NCBI GenBank assembly: GCA_037893245.1 | Contig: JBAIAA010000693.1 | Location: forward strand, 620,001-684,000 | DNA: 64,000 bases | Reading direction: 5' to 3' | Source: Crossaster papposus | Lineage: Eukaryota > Echinodermata > Asteroidea > Velatida > Solasteridae | Part shown: one piece after another, positions 10,534 to 36,813 of the stretch | How positions within the stretch are numbered: the first letter of the stretch is position 1 | How the letters are laid out: every line of letters starts with the position of its first letter | Notes under the pieces: model-generated | Seen by the model: only the letters and a program-made list of their open reading frames with translations | Database searches by the model: none | Told to the model about the DNA's origin: nothing | Translations under genes and position numbers: made by a program

Positions 10534-11660
10534 GAGAGTCGCAACTGAATGACCAAGACATCGGGGCGGTACTCCGATGGAAGGAGTCAAGGGAAGAGCG
10601 ACCAAACTGGGCAGAAGTTTCTCCCGACGGCAGAGTAGTTAAATCATATTGGACGCAATGGGAGCGTCTAGAAGTACGTGACGGAGTGATGTATAGACGA
10701 TGGGAATCAGCTGTAGGCGATAAGATAACGTGGCAATTAGTCCTTCCTTCGAATATGCGTGAAGAATTGATGAAACTTCTTCACTGTGAACCGACGTCCG
10801 GACACTTGGGATGGACTAAGACGTCTGACAGAGTTCAGAGAAGGTTCTACTGGTACGAGTGGCGAAGTGATGTAAGCAAGTTTTGCAAAAGTTGCGATAT
10901 CTGCGCAACTCGTAAACAACCACAGAAGCACCGTCGCAGCCCTATGAAAAAGGAACAATGTCGGCATACCAATGGAAAGAATAGCCATTGATGTGATAGG
11001 TCCTTTGCCAGTTTCAGACCGAGGAAATAAGTACATACTGGTCGTTGCAGATTACTTCACGAAATGGACAGAGGCATACCCCATTCCAAATCAAGAAGCA
11101 ACGTTCTCACAGAAGAATTTATCTGCAGATATGGTGTCCCGTTACAACTACACTCAGATCAGGGTCGAAACTTCGAGTCAAAAGTGTTCTGTGAGGTTTG
11201 TCAGCTACTTGGCATCGACAAGATTCCAACTACAGCACTTCATCCACAATCTGATGGTATGGTAGAACGCTTCAATAGAACGCTTGAAGCAATGCTCTCC
11301 ATGTTCACGGCAGACAATCAACGTGGTTGGGACCAATACTTACCATACGTCATGATGGCATACCGAACTTCAATCCATGAAACAACGGGGTGTACACCTA
11401 GTGAGTTGATGATGGGCCGTGATTTGAAGTTACCTGCCGACTTATTGATGGAACGGCCCCCTGAAGACGAATACAACGGACACACAGAGTATGTCGAGAG
11501 ACTACTTGAAAAGATGGAATCAGTTCAGCAATATGCAAGAAAACACCTCAAGATAGCAACAGACAAACAGAAAAGGAACTATGACCAAAAGGCGGACAGA
11601 GGGGCTATAAACGTGGAGACCCTGTTTGGTTATACAACCAAACCAAGAAAATTGGGATAA
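10534..11660 (+). pseudogene. pol: Gypsy integrase, frameshifted
   Basis: The zinc-binding HHCC domain is at about 10780-10910 (HCEPTSGHLG, FCKSCDICATRK). The core starts at 10972 in a shifted frame (IAIDVIGPLPVSDRGNKY, first catalytic Asp). It continues from 11064 in a third frame with LQLHSDQGRNFESK (second Asp) and ALHPQSDGMVERFNRTLE (catalytic Glu). All three catalytic acids are present, but two frame changes (near 10980 and 11110) break the protein. A third frame change at about 11660 leads into the C-terminal GPY/F domain. Confidence 0.88.
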
Positions 11661-11661
11661 G

Positions 11662-12043
11662 CCCAAAACTGCAGAGATATTGGGAAGGTCCATTTGTCAT
11701 CACCAGGAGACTGAGCGATGTAACCTATCGAGTGCAGAAAGGACCTAAGACAAAGCCAAAGGTTATACACAGCAACCGACTTAAGCCATATTGTGGGACC
11801 AAGCAATTCAAATGGCTTTGGAAGGAAATAAGCAGTAAACAAGACATGAAATGTTGCCGAGAGGAAAAAGAAGTAAGGACTGGCCCTGCAGAACATGACA
11901 GAAACAAAAGAAGTTCAACGAAAGTACAGGTTACAACGGGATGCAAGACGGGACAACAAGATAAAACTTCAGCAGAAAATAAAGAAAGTAACGTACGAAG
12001 AAGCCAAAGAAGCAGGTGTCAACCAGAGAGATACCAAAACTAG
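11662..12043 (+). pseudogene. pol: Gypsy integrase C-terminal GPY/F domain and charged tail
   Basis: The frame reads YWEGPFVITRRLSDVTYRVQ and then HSNRLKPY, the GPY/F fold at the end of gypsy integrases. A Lys/Glu/Ser-rich tail ends at 12043. No clear chromodomain follows. Confidence 0.8.
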
Positions 12044-12200
12044 CAAAATACACTAATTGAGTGAACACTATAGAGCAGTGGACTCGACCAGTGCACAATA
12101 CGCGCGCGTTTAAGCAAAAGACGCGTGACGCAGAATACTTTTTAAAAAAAATACAACGACGTGACGAACAAGACGCGCGATCACACTTCACATTTCGTCA

Positions 12201-12983
12201 ATGAGGCAACACGTATGGTTGTACTGCGGGAAAATGTTTCGCAAACCGAACAACTACAACAAGAGGGGACGGTGGTGGAGGCCGCGGCCGGACTACACTC
12301 CACAAAGTAAGGGCAAGGGTAGAGACGAACAAGAAGCGAAGGAAGAGAGAGGCAGGGTTGACCGAAAATTTAATATAAAAAGAGACGACAGGGTTCAGCA
12401 AAAATCAAGAGAAGAGAGAGAGAAAGTCGAGCGGCAATCAAATAAAGAGAGATGCAAAGTGGAGCGACAAGCAAGAGAAGGAAAAGGCAGTGAAACTCCA
12501 AGGCCACCGCCTTCGACCTACGAACCACTAAGCCCCACCCCCTCTATGAGGAAATGGCTAGTCGATGACTTCGAACGGGCGACGGCTGAGATACTGGATG
12601 GTGTAAAGAAGAACACGTCAGAGGAGTCACCGTCAACGGCTGATGCGCCGACATCTCCCCATATCCATTTAAACCCACACCTCCATTCCGTGCTTTCAAA
12701 CCCAGATCCCCGGTATTTTCGAGCAGCAAGACGGGAAGAGCCAAGGTCCACGGCTGGTAGTGAAGTGGCTTGGATGAGACAGCAGGCACTAACCACTCAG
12801 ACAACAAAGACTCATCAAAACCAGCTTCACGAGATTGACTTTGGAGTCACAGTGAGGCAAGTGACAGAGACAGCCATTTTTCCGGATGGCCGAAGATACG
12901 AGGTCAAGTACACCGAGTACAACCTGCCTTCACAGGCAAAGCGAGACCCACACACTTGGGCAGCCACATCTGGTAACCTGTGA
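12201..12983 (+). CDS. Extra hydrophilic ORF in the env position of the gypsy element
   Basis: An intact 260-codon frame between the end of pol and the polypurine tract. The first ~100 residues are basic and Arg/Glu/Lys-rich, with coiled-coil-like heptads such as EREKVERQSNKERCKVERQ. The remainder is Pro/Ser/Thr-rich with a possible compact C-terminal motif (FPDGRRYEVKYTEYNLP). There is no signal peptide or transmembrane segment, so it is not an envelope protein of the usual kind. It is the only gypsy frame in this copy with no lesion. I do not recognise a family. It may be an accessory nucleic-acid-binding protein; that is inference from composition only. Confidence 0.55.
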   Translation: MRQHVWLYCGKMFRKPNNYNKRGRWWRPRPDYTPQSKGKGRDEQEAKEERGRVDRKFNIKRDDRVQQKSREEREKVERQSNKERCKVERQAREGKGSETPRPPPSTYEPLSPTPSMRKWLVDDFERATAEILDGVKKNTSEESPSTADAPTSPHIHLNPHLHSVLSNPDPRYFRAARREEPRSTAGSEVAWMRQQALTTQTTKTHQNQLHEIDFGVTVRQVTETAIFPDGRRYEVKYTEYNLPSQAKRDPHTWAATSGNL

Positions 12984-13365
12984 TTTTAAAGTTCTCTAAT
13001 TAACTATTTTAGCTTATAACTCCGGAGGATTTATACTTCTTGGGTGAGCCGGGCATCATTTTCTGATTTGTTATTTAGTTAATTAATTGAATTAGACATA
13101 GGCCTAGGCCTACTACTTTTACAGTTTTCATTGTTTTTGAGATAACTTTACCTTTGAGTACCGGTTGATTGGTGGACCGCTTGTTTGTTTAAATCTAGAC
13201 TAAGTTTAGACTTATTGTGAAGCTGTCTGGCACAGTCAAATGTCTAATTGATTATTGTGAACTACCGTTGATTCACTAACAAATACAGGATTGAAACATG
13301 TTAGATAAGTTTATTTTTAAATAATACCTGTTCTCGTTGAAATGCGAGGTCGCATTTGTGTCTTA

Positions 13366-13377
13366 AGTTGGGGAGAA
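13366..13377 (+). promoter_or_regulatory. Polypurine tract before the 3' LTR
   Basis: A purine run (ggggagaa) lies directly upstream of the TGTAACG start of the 3' LTR, where plus-strand priming is expected. Confidence 0.7.
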
Positions 13378-14076
13378 TGTAACGAAAATACAAGTCATGA
13401 TTAATTCATTCTTTAATCTGATAGAATACATGTTCATTTCCTAAACCTAATTGAAATGATGGGCGTTAGGAAGATAAGAAATAAGTATCAAGCTACATTT
13501 CGTATTTCTATGGAAAGAATTGATGTCAATACAGTTGACCACGTATTAACAATAGGGCCTAAGATAAATTAATAGTAGAGTTATTGTTAAATGAAATGAC
13601 TTATATAAGTTTAATTCATCTAAGCTTTCTAGGTCAAGACGCTGTGATTATTGTGATTTGGAATAATACATGGAGGAGTGGTTTATGACCAATCAGGGTA
13701 TTGCAAAGGACATGTTGTTATGAAACGCTAGCTCCACGCGTTATGTACGCGCCCAAACCGCTATAAAAGACGAGCCAAATCAGTGCTCGTGGTTGAGAGT
13801 TTCAGATCGATGTTCAGGCCGTGACTGGTTCTGGCCCGGTAGACTATAGTATGTGGAGCGCGTCTCAGCCGACGTTCGATTGCAATACACATTGACGCTC
13901 CGTCTCATTGTTACACACATAGACATTCGGTTTATTCGCATTAGACATAATGTGTGCTTAGTATTGGAAACATCGTACAGATAATAAAACTGTTATTATT
14001 CTTTGAAGCCACAGCACGATCTCTCCAGTTTCTCTAGTCATTTAGTACTTGTATCAGCAATTTCACGCCCGTTACA
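13378..14076 (+). repeat. 3' LTR of the gypsy element
   Basis: 699 bp, same length as the 5' LTR, with matching TATA box at 13762-13769 and polyadenylation signal near 13982-13989. Followed by the ATAT target duplication. Confidence 0.95.
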
Positions 14077-14080
14077 ATAT

Positions 14081-14305
14081 GATTATCCGGCTTACATGAT
14101 TATCCATCTAGGCACTAACGACCTCATTAGAGTTGACGAGTATGCCCTGCGTCAAAAAATCGCAGTCATGCTTAGGGATTGCTTACAATGGTGTCCAACG
14201 ATGACAATTGTCTGGTCCGACATTCTTCCGCGTGTTTTCTATGCTGGGGCTCACTCTCAACCTGCATTAGAGCGCAAACGCCGCACAATTGCTTTGTTGT
14301 CATAG
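14081..14305 (+). pseudogene. SGNH hydrolase, 3' part
   Basis: The frame continues the hydrolase interrupted at 5451: MIIHLGTNDLIRVDEYALRQ carries the Gly-x-Asn-Asp block. Then come TIVWSDILPR and a basic segment before a stop at 14303-14305. The final Asp-x-x-His block of SGNH enzymes is not visible, so the domain appears truncated even apart from the insertion. Confidence 0.7.
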
Positions 14306-14687
14306 CGCTCGCGAATTTTCCGAGGCTAGATTTTCCTGACCGAATTTAACATCGGTAGATGGAAGCAACTTTGTGGTTGCATGTGGTTGCCTCTTTGGCA
14401 ATGGGCATTTGGTTGCCCTGTATTGGTGGGCCTGGTGTTGCCCAGGGGCTTGGTGTTTCCCTTGACCGGTCGGGCCTGGTGTTGCCCATTATAATGGTCG
14501 GGCCTGGTGTTGCCCGGGGGCCTGGGTGGCCCAAATTGTGGAATTGTTTATTTGTTGAATTGTTTCCTTTTTGCTACCGGTATGCCCTTTCACTGGTATC
14601 CGGAATAAAACATACTGCCATTTTTCGAGGCTGTGGCATCACTCAATAACTTGTCTCCTTTGTGGTTTATTTGAGTCGAAGTATAAA
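14306..14687 (+). repeat. 3' terminal region of the Ngaro-like element
   Basis: Nearly identical to 58142-58485. It contains several copies of a 'gggcctggtgttgccc' motif and ends at 'gagtcgaagtataaa' in both copies, which sets the right edge of the element. Confidence 0.75.
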
Positions 14688-15119
14688 TCATAATAAACTT
14701 TACGATGCCGACAGTCCCAATCCCAAATTATTTTCATTTAGATATCGAGCAAACTCGTTTTTTAAGCTATCAAAAAGATTAGGACTACTTTCTTCAGAAT
14801 GAAAGCCAACTTTTAGTAATGAGACAGACAAACTATTTATCATTGATTGAAACTGATTTCTTTTATTGGTTTAAGTTGCATTTTCTCTTTTGTTATCTCC
14901 TTCCGATAAACTAATCGGTTTAAAGGCATCCTTTGTCAAAAACATTCTCATGTTTAAACTAATTGTTAAAAACATGCATTTCTTTCAGAATAGTTAACAC
15001 AAATACAGTAAAATACAAAGCAGTTGCAACAAAAAGTGTCACTCGCCAACTAACTTGGACAACAAAGAAATGACAGCATCATCGAAATGAAATATACCTT
15101 TAAATCGCCGAGTGTATTC
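14688..15119. other. Non-coding spacer
   Basis: AT-rich, no supported gene or repeat. It lies upstream of the first recognised exon of the ParB-like gene. Confidence 0.4.
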
Positions 15120-15362
15120 AAACTAAGAAAAGAGTTTTCTGGCCCAAGCAAATGGTCTGCAACTATACTCCAAACTAGGGACAGACTTGTCTAGCCCAAG
15201 CAAATGATTTACAATTATACTAGGGACAGACCTGTCTAGCCCAAGCAAATGGTCTACACAGTTACACTCAAACTAGGGACAGACTTGTCTAGCCCAAGCA
15301 AATGGTCTACAATTATACTAGGGACAGACTTGTCTAGCCCAAGCAAATGGTCTACAGTTGCA
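15120..15362. repeat. Satellite array, about five units (orientation A)
   Basis: The unit is roughly 40-53 bp with core 'gggacagacttgtctagccc' followed by 'aagcaaatggtctac'. The same satellite occurs at 31205-31715 in the opposite orientation. Confidence 0.85.
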
Positions 15363-15466
15363 AATAAATGTAGTGTCCTTCAAAAATTGCAGTTTTATCC
15401 AAATACATGTGTAACAAACCTGTTTTTCTTTGAGCTATATTTAACCCATTCCTTCACCCTTTACAG

Positions 15467-30946
<15,480 letters not shown>

Positions 30947-31204
30947 TTAACATGTCCGCACGCGGAGCAAAAGTGCGCAGCATAGACCTTTTCACAATCA
31001 TTTAATTAAATGAGGCCCGTGAGTCGGAAGTGAATTGCGGCCCCATTAGAAATGTACAGGGGTCCAATCACTCGAGTCATTTTCTATCAATTCGTCTAGT
31101 ACAATTTCTCGTTTGTCTTGAATGAAGCCTTGATAAACAATGGTACATCGGTGCAAGTCTCGAACAATTCAATTGCAGGGCCGTACAAGTCTCAAGTCTG
31201 TACC
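30947..31204. other. Probable 3' untranslated/intergenic sequence
   Basis: No gene or repeat recognised. A TTTAATTAAATG stretch is the only AT-rich candidate near a transcript end; no canonical AATAAA was seen close by. Confidence 0.35.
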
Positions 31205-31715
31205 TAGTTTGAGTATATCACAGACGGCCATTTGCTTGGGCTAGACAAGTCTAGTTCCTATAGTTTGAGTGTAATGTTGTAGACCATTAAATGGTCTAAT
31301 CACTGGTCAAATGGTCTAATGGTCTAATGGTCTAATTTTGCTTGGGCTAGACAAGTCTGTCCCCGGTTTGAGTATATTAAATTGTTGACAATTTGCTTGG
31401 CTAGACAACGCGGTATGTCCCTAGTTTGAGTATAATATAACATTTGCTTGGGCTAGACAAGTCTGTCCCTAGTTTGAGTAGACATTTGCCTGGGCTAGGT
31501 CTGTCTTTAGTTTAAGTGTAACTGTAGATCATTTGCTTGGGCTAGACAAGTCTGTCCCTAGTTTGAGTGTAACTGATAGACCATTTTGCTTGGGATAGAC
31601 AAGTCTGTCCCTAATATAACTGTAGACTATTTGCTTGAGCTAGGCAAGTCTGTCCCTAGTTTGAGTATAAGTGTAGACCATTTGCTTGGGCTAGACAAGT
31701 CTGTCCCTAGTAGTA
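31205..31715. repeat. Satellite array, about ten units (orientation B)
   Basis: Units carry 'gggctagacaagtctgtccc' and 'tagaccatttgcttggg', the reverse complement of the array at 15120-15362. The two arrays bracket the ParB/MTase-like gene. Confidence 0.88.
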
Positions 31716-32280
31716 GCAGCTAGCCCAACGTCCATTATGTCTTGTGTGGACGTTTGTTAAAATTTATTGCGGTATAGCGATCGATAGTAAATTGTACACA
31801 AGTTTGTATTTGATGTGCTTGAAGTTTTGTTTTGCGACACCTGTTGTTCAGTTGAATACAAGAAGTACAATAAAGTTCTACTAGATCCAAACTGTTCGGA
31901 GAACTTACCTAGTGTGTCTTGTGTGTTCACTTTCATAGCGTTGTCTCTGAATAGTCACACACACAAAGCACAAAAGATGCCTGAAAATATAAATGTCTAA
32001 ATACTTTGGGGGGATAGGAGACATCTTTAAAACAAATGGCACCTAAATAATGAAAATACTCGTTGTATCAAAGGTAATGCAAAAAAGTGCACCCATTTTG
32101 ATCATTTCAATGAGGGAAAAATTAACTTGTAAATAACAGCTTTAATTATTTACTTAGTTCAGGTTTCATTGAAAAACAACGAAACGAGAGCATTCATTCT
32201 CCAAATTTAGCCGCAATGTGAAATTTTGGAATTAAATGTAAAGGTGTTATATGTAGTGTATTGCAGTTATTAATTACTTA
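31716..32280. other. Non-coding spacer
   Basis: No supported gene, RNA or repeat seen. Confidence 0.4.
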
Positions 32281-32428
32281 GGGCATAACAGGGCGAGGAC
32301 CCGGTCATTACTGCGTGATAATTGACCGGGTTGGAGGAAGGCGAGGTCCATTACCAGCGGTCATCTCCCCAACACGGTCAATTATCACGCAGTGAATGAC
32401 CGGGTCCTTATCCTGTTATTCCCTTTAA
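32281..32428. mobile_element. Short hairpin MITE
   Basis: 'ggacccggtcattactgcgt' and its inverse 'acgcagtgaatgaccgggtc' form arms that extend to 'aacaggg'/'cctgtt'. A further 'gccggtca...tgaccggc' hairpin follows at 32461-32491. Confidence 0.75.
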
Positions 32429-32885
32429 TATATACCAGTTTTATTGGCTTTTTCTTGAAAGCCGGTCAATTACTACAAAATAATGACCGGCACATGATCG
32501 AGTCTCGACCAATCAGAAGCCATCAACTCTCCTGGGTATATGTTTATGAAAATTAACAATAACTATATTGCAGTAATTAATTACTGAAAATTAACCAGCA
32601 GTGTGACACACATGTAATAATAACCATCTATGCCTACATACTAAAGTTGATCTTGCACTGAAACATCTGACTGAGCTGATTTATGCATCATTTTATTGCA
32701 TTTTACAAGCTCTTTTAAATGACTACTACTTTATTTCCATTGCTCAAATTAAACAATTTCATTTCACATACCTACACTCTTGGAGCTTAACTATGAATTC
32801 CTATTTTGGTGACGCAAACAAGCGCCGTCAGATAAGTCTGTGCAAGCCAGTTAAGTTACCGAATACCGATATAAGATGATGTTAA

Positions 32886-33242
32886 AGGTAGTATAGCTTG
32901 AATTATCATGAATGGGTAGATTTGGGGGGTTGTATTTCATAGTAAATATCGTTTAACTGACTTTTCCGAAGTTTTACAATCATGGATGTCGAGAAAAGCA
33001 CGAAAAACAGCGTTTGTTTTCAACCGGGGTCGAGCAGTTATTCTTATGTTATCTTTGTTTTTTCGGACGGCGATCGCGAGTTTTTCTTTATAAAATTCAT
33101 TTTTTTTGGAATAATTACAGGATATATAGCGCAATCCTTTTGCTGAATGCCTAGAATCATTATTTACTTTCAATTGAGTAAAATATTTCCTAATAATTTG
33201 GTAGTAAATATTGTCGATATCTGCAAATGGTGTATACTACCT
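32886..33242. mobile_element. TTAA-flanked MITE abutting the recombinase pseudogene
   Basis: TTAA at 32882-32885 and 33243-33246; ends AGGTAGTATA and TATACTACCT are inverse. 357 bp, non-coding. Diverged relatives lie at 26868-27120 and 25480-25501. Confidence 0.8.
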
Positions 33243-33246
33243 TTAA

Positions 33247-33909
33247 GAAGCTACAGCAGCACACCATCAAAGGAATCTCAGCAATGGTAACCGATAAATA
33301 CATGGTGTGGGATTCTCACAGTTTTATCACACTGAGAGATCTGGCAGTATCTCGCCTTACTGTCTTTAACGCTCAACGAGGGGAAACCGTCTCGTGTGAA
33401 ACTGCATGAGTGTGTTGAGGCTGGGGTGAACGAATGGATTGACAAACAGAGGGCAGTGGACATGCAAGACCCAGTTGAGAGGTATCTATCGGATAATTTT
33501 CGAGTGACTTACCAGACAGGGAAAGGGAACAACCACTTAGTTCCATCCAGACACAATAGGGGCTATGCAACTCCTGACTGACACACAAGTAAGGGAAACG
33601 GCTGGGGTCATGGCGGACAACATGTATGTCTTCCCTTGTATCCATGGATCGTGCACTCGTGTCACAGGCTGGCAAGCACTAAAACAGGTCTGTAAAGAGG
33701 CAGGAATCGAGTCAAGTCTAGTGACAGCCAATCGCAACAGAGTTAGCACCTTGTATGCAGCACCAGAGCTTCCAGGAGCTGAGAGGGAGTTTTTCTTTCG
33801 CCACATGGGCCATTCAAGTGCCATTAATCAAAATATATACCAGGTGCCACCCGCAATTGCAGAGGTTGTACAGGTTGGCGACAGCTCATGCAGATTGATG
33901 AAGGTATGA
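33247..33909 (+). pseudogene. Tyrosine-recombinase-like protein fragment, frameshifted
   Basis: The first piece reads LRDLAVSRLTVFNAQRG in one frame; LKLHECVEAGVNEWIDKQRA follows in another. A frame change near 33560 leads to 33565-33909 with AGVMADNMYVFPCIHGSCTR, then NRNRVSTLYAAPELPGAERE and FFFRHMGHSSAINQNIYQVP. The H-x-GHS...Y pattern is that of the catalytic His/Arg-Tyr region of tyrosine recombinases. From memory this belongs to a recombinase-like family expanded in corals, molluscs and fish. A donor-like 'aag|gtatga' ends the last frame, so it might be an exon. At least two frameshifts argue for a pseudogene. The MITE to its left ends at its first readable codon. Confidence 0.6.
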
Positions 33910-35124
33910 ATTGCTGTTCTTTTTTGTTATACAGACCAACACAAATAAAACAAAAAACTGGTTACCTGCCCAAACCTAGAAACTCAAACATAATGTTTTT
34001 ATGTTGATAGCACATAGCTCAGTATGTTTCCATTTGCTTAGTTTTGGTTACACTTCATAAATATCCATTCAAAATGAAAACAAAACACTGTACATGTACA
34101 CTTTCCAGCTTGGAATTCCTATGTAAATGACTTCCCAGTTGTATGCCTGTATTAGGATGAGACATTTAAAAAGTGCAAGTTTAGGGAATGCAGGAAAATG
34201 CCTGGGAGACGCATTGTCTGCATAATGGTTAAATATAATGACACATAATTATTATTTCCATGAAACAGTTGGACACTGTGTAGGTTGCATGCTGATTTTT
34301 CCAATGCCATTTTTTCTTTGTTTCCAGACAAGCTATTAAATAGCCAGCACATCCTCTACAGACTCCACTGTGACAGAACGTTTAGGTGAGTACATGCCAT
34401 GTACATGTATCTTAAATTTCTTTTTCGAGTTTTTCTTGGATCTCCACCTTAACTACATATATGACCTCAGTTGTCAGAGCTGTAACGTTTCCAATTGACT
34501 TAAATGGAACTTTCCTGACGAAAATCACACTTAAGGTTTACATATTTAAGACTATTCCATTTTTTTTTCCATTTTTTTTAAAGACTGTTAAAACTTCACT
34601 AGGGTGTGAGAAAAAGTGTATTGAAATTGTAGGAATGAGGAATGCAAGGCTTAATGTGTCATAATTGGGCTAAACTTATATGATAGAAGTTAAAAAGTGC
34701 AAGTATGAACAATCCAGGAAAACCCTGGAGAGACATGAAATTTGCTCCGTAATGAATACAACACCACAGGTACAACACCACATGATAAGGCCCCAAAAAG
34801 TGTTTCCCTCGCATGAAACAAAACAATAAGGAGGGTCGGTCGGTGAGTTGTATTGTTACGGTATATATATACTTTTTGGGGAGTGGTGGGGTGGGCTTTG
34901 GGGTCGGTTATACACCTTGCACACAGGTTTAGCTGAGTAGTAGGGAATGTGCCGTATGTAGACCAAATCTTAAAAAACTCAATTTTGTCTAAATCTTGAA
35001 AACTCAAATTAGTCTAACAAAAAAAACTCACTCTTTTAAAAAAACAAAACGAGATTTTGTTTATCTTGGTTTACTCTCAAAAAAAATTAAATAAAACAAT
35101 TATTATAATACTTATATATAAATC
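33910..35124. other. Spacer with a duplicated ~70-bp block
   Basis: Similar blocks at 34168-34240 and 34690-34760 share 'aaaaagtgcaagt', 'aatccagg/aatgcagg' and 'gagacg/gagaca'. No gene recognised. It includes the left flank of the Polinton-like element, whose exact border I could not place. Confidence 0.4.
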
Positions 35125-36809
35125 ATGATGACGAAACCAACACAAATAGGATATGGACGTTGGTCTAAATCAACCTTGCAACAATATGTGGAGCGAAATA
35201 ATATCACAGTTCCAGGGCGGAGCCTACGTCGGAACTATATCGACGCTATTAGAATAGAGGAGAATAAATATAAAAACTTGAATCGCAAGAAACTAGATGA
35301 TCTCAAACAAATCGTAGACGACGAAGAGTTACAATTTACGCCAACTGGTAAACTAGGTCGATTTTTACGAAAGGATTTAATTTTAGCGATTAAATCGTAT
35401 AAAAACCCCGATAGTTTCAGAGAGGCAGATTTTCAAGTACATAGAGCTTTTAGTAACAGTTATAGAAACTGGGAGCTGACGCCTAGGTTGTTTAACAACG
35501 ACGTAGAGCAATTCTTTAATACACACGTGAAGCAGATTGAAAAAATTGTTGCGTCGGAGCTGAGAGATCTATCGACCATAAAAGTTCAATTAGGATTTAA
35601 AGCGAAATACGATAAAACAAATCAAGACGGCTTAGTAGAAACCAGCGCTTTTACCTTTTTTAGTAAAAAGCTAGTTGTTTTAAACGAGAGTCAGATAAAA
35701 CAAACGGTAAAAGATCAAATCTTTAAAATAAAAGAAAAACACGCCAAAAATACCACTCAAGGATCGGGTTGGAACCTCGTTAAAATACTCGCGTTTTATA
35801 TTAACATAGATCGTTATAGACCTATGAGCGGCAGTTCTTATATAAAATTACCGCAGTTTTTAGTAAACAAAAAGGCTTTTATTAACGTCAGAAACAAAGA
35901 CAACGAATGTTTACGGTGGTGTTTGAGAGCCGCTCTAGGCAAGTATACCGACAAAATAAAACAACGAGTAAAAGACAAACCTGATTTTAAAATCCACGAA
36001 GACAGGCCGTCAATTTACGATAAAAACGATGGATTAAATTTTAAAGACGTAGACTTCCCCGTTCGAATCAATCAAATAGAAAAGATAGAGAGACAAAACA
36101 ATCTTAGTATAAATGTTTTTGCGTACGAAGAGGCTAAAGAAGTACGACCGTTATATTTATCTAAAAACGCCAACGACCCCGCAGTCATAAATCTGTTGTT
36201 GTTTTCTTCAGACGACACAAATCACTATTGTTGGATAAAACATATATCTAGAATATTTTTTAACCAAACGAAACACCAGCATAAAACATACGTCTGTTTC
36301 AGATGTTTGGCACACTACAACACACGAGACAAGTTGGACAGGCATACGCAAGATTGCGAGGGGACAGATAAGCCACCATCTAAGGTCGTCTTTCCAAAAG
36401 GTTTTAACGAAGACCCTCCGATATTAAAATTTAAAAATCACAAGTTTGCGCAAGACGCGCCATTTGTCATTTACGCCGATTTTGAATCGGTATTAAACAA
36501 ATTAAAACCTGAAGAGGCAAACACGCAAGAGACTCAAGTTCACAAAGCTTGCGGTTATTCGTTGATCGCTTTAAGGTGTGACGGTAAAGTTAAATTTCAA
36601 GAGACCTACAGAGGAACAGATGCCGTGACCAAGTTCTTAGACTCGACGTTGTATTTAAGAGACAAAGTAAACGAAGTTTTTAAAAAACCCAAACCCATAG
36701 ACTTTACCACAAGTAACAACATCGAGCACCAAAACGCAGACACGTGTTGGATTTGCGAGAAGTCAATATACCCCAACTACTCTTCAAACTGTCAGTGCCC
36801 TATACCGAA
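35125..36809 (+). pseudogene. Protein-primed DNA polymerase B, N-terminal half (interrupted)
   Basis: 562 codons. Order: an N-terminal basic region with a SAP-like helix pair (LDDLKQIVDDEELQFTPTGK), a conserved block before the exonuclease typical of Polinton polymerases (SGSSYIKLPQFLVNKKAFIN, NKDNECLRWCLRAALGKY), a C2H2 finger (YVCFRCLAHYNTRDKLDRH) and the exonuclease I motif FVIYADFESVLNKL with its Asp-x-Glu. It ends at a stop created where a 1.64-kb insertion begins. A Cys motif (CWICEKSIYP) lies just before the break and its continuation starts at 38455. The start is the first ATG after an AT-rich, stop-filled leader. Confidence 0.9.
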
Positions 36810-36813
36810 TTAA

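Larger units (their letters stand above)
5452..14076 (+). mobile_element. Ty3/gypsy LTR retrotransposon nested in the Ngaro-like element
   Basis: Two 699-bp direct repeats (5452-6150 and 13378-14076) start TGTAACG and end CGTTACA. ATAT at 5448-5451 and 14077-14080 is the target-site duplication. By eye the LTRs differ at only about nine positions (roughly 1.3%), so the insertion is recent. Order inside: primer-binding site, gag, protease, RT-RNase H, integrase, an extra 3' ORF, polypurine tract. Protease-RT-RNase H-integrase is the Ty3/gypsy order. The copy is defective: a stop in gag, frameshifts in pol, and a 474-bp MITE between RNase H and integrase. Confidence 0.95.
2475..14687 (+). mobile_element. 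Ngaro-like (DIRS-order) tyrosine-recombinase retrotransposon, split by a gypsy insertion
   Basis: The element encodes, in order, a proline-rich gag-like region, an RNase H, a tyrosine recombinase and an SGNH hydrolase. RNase H, tyrosine recombinase and hydrolase without a methyltransferase is the arrangement known for Ngaro elements. The boundaries come from a second, internally different copy at 57293-58485, which shares both the 5' end (2475-2730) and the 3' end (14306-14687). Without the 8.6-kb gypsy insertion the copy is about 3.6 kb. The reverse transcriptase is missing apart from its last part, so an internal deletion joined gag to RNase H. Frameshifts and stops make it defective. Confidence 0.75.
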
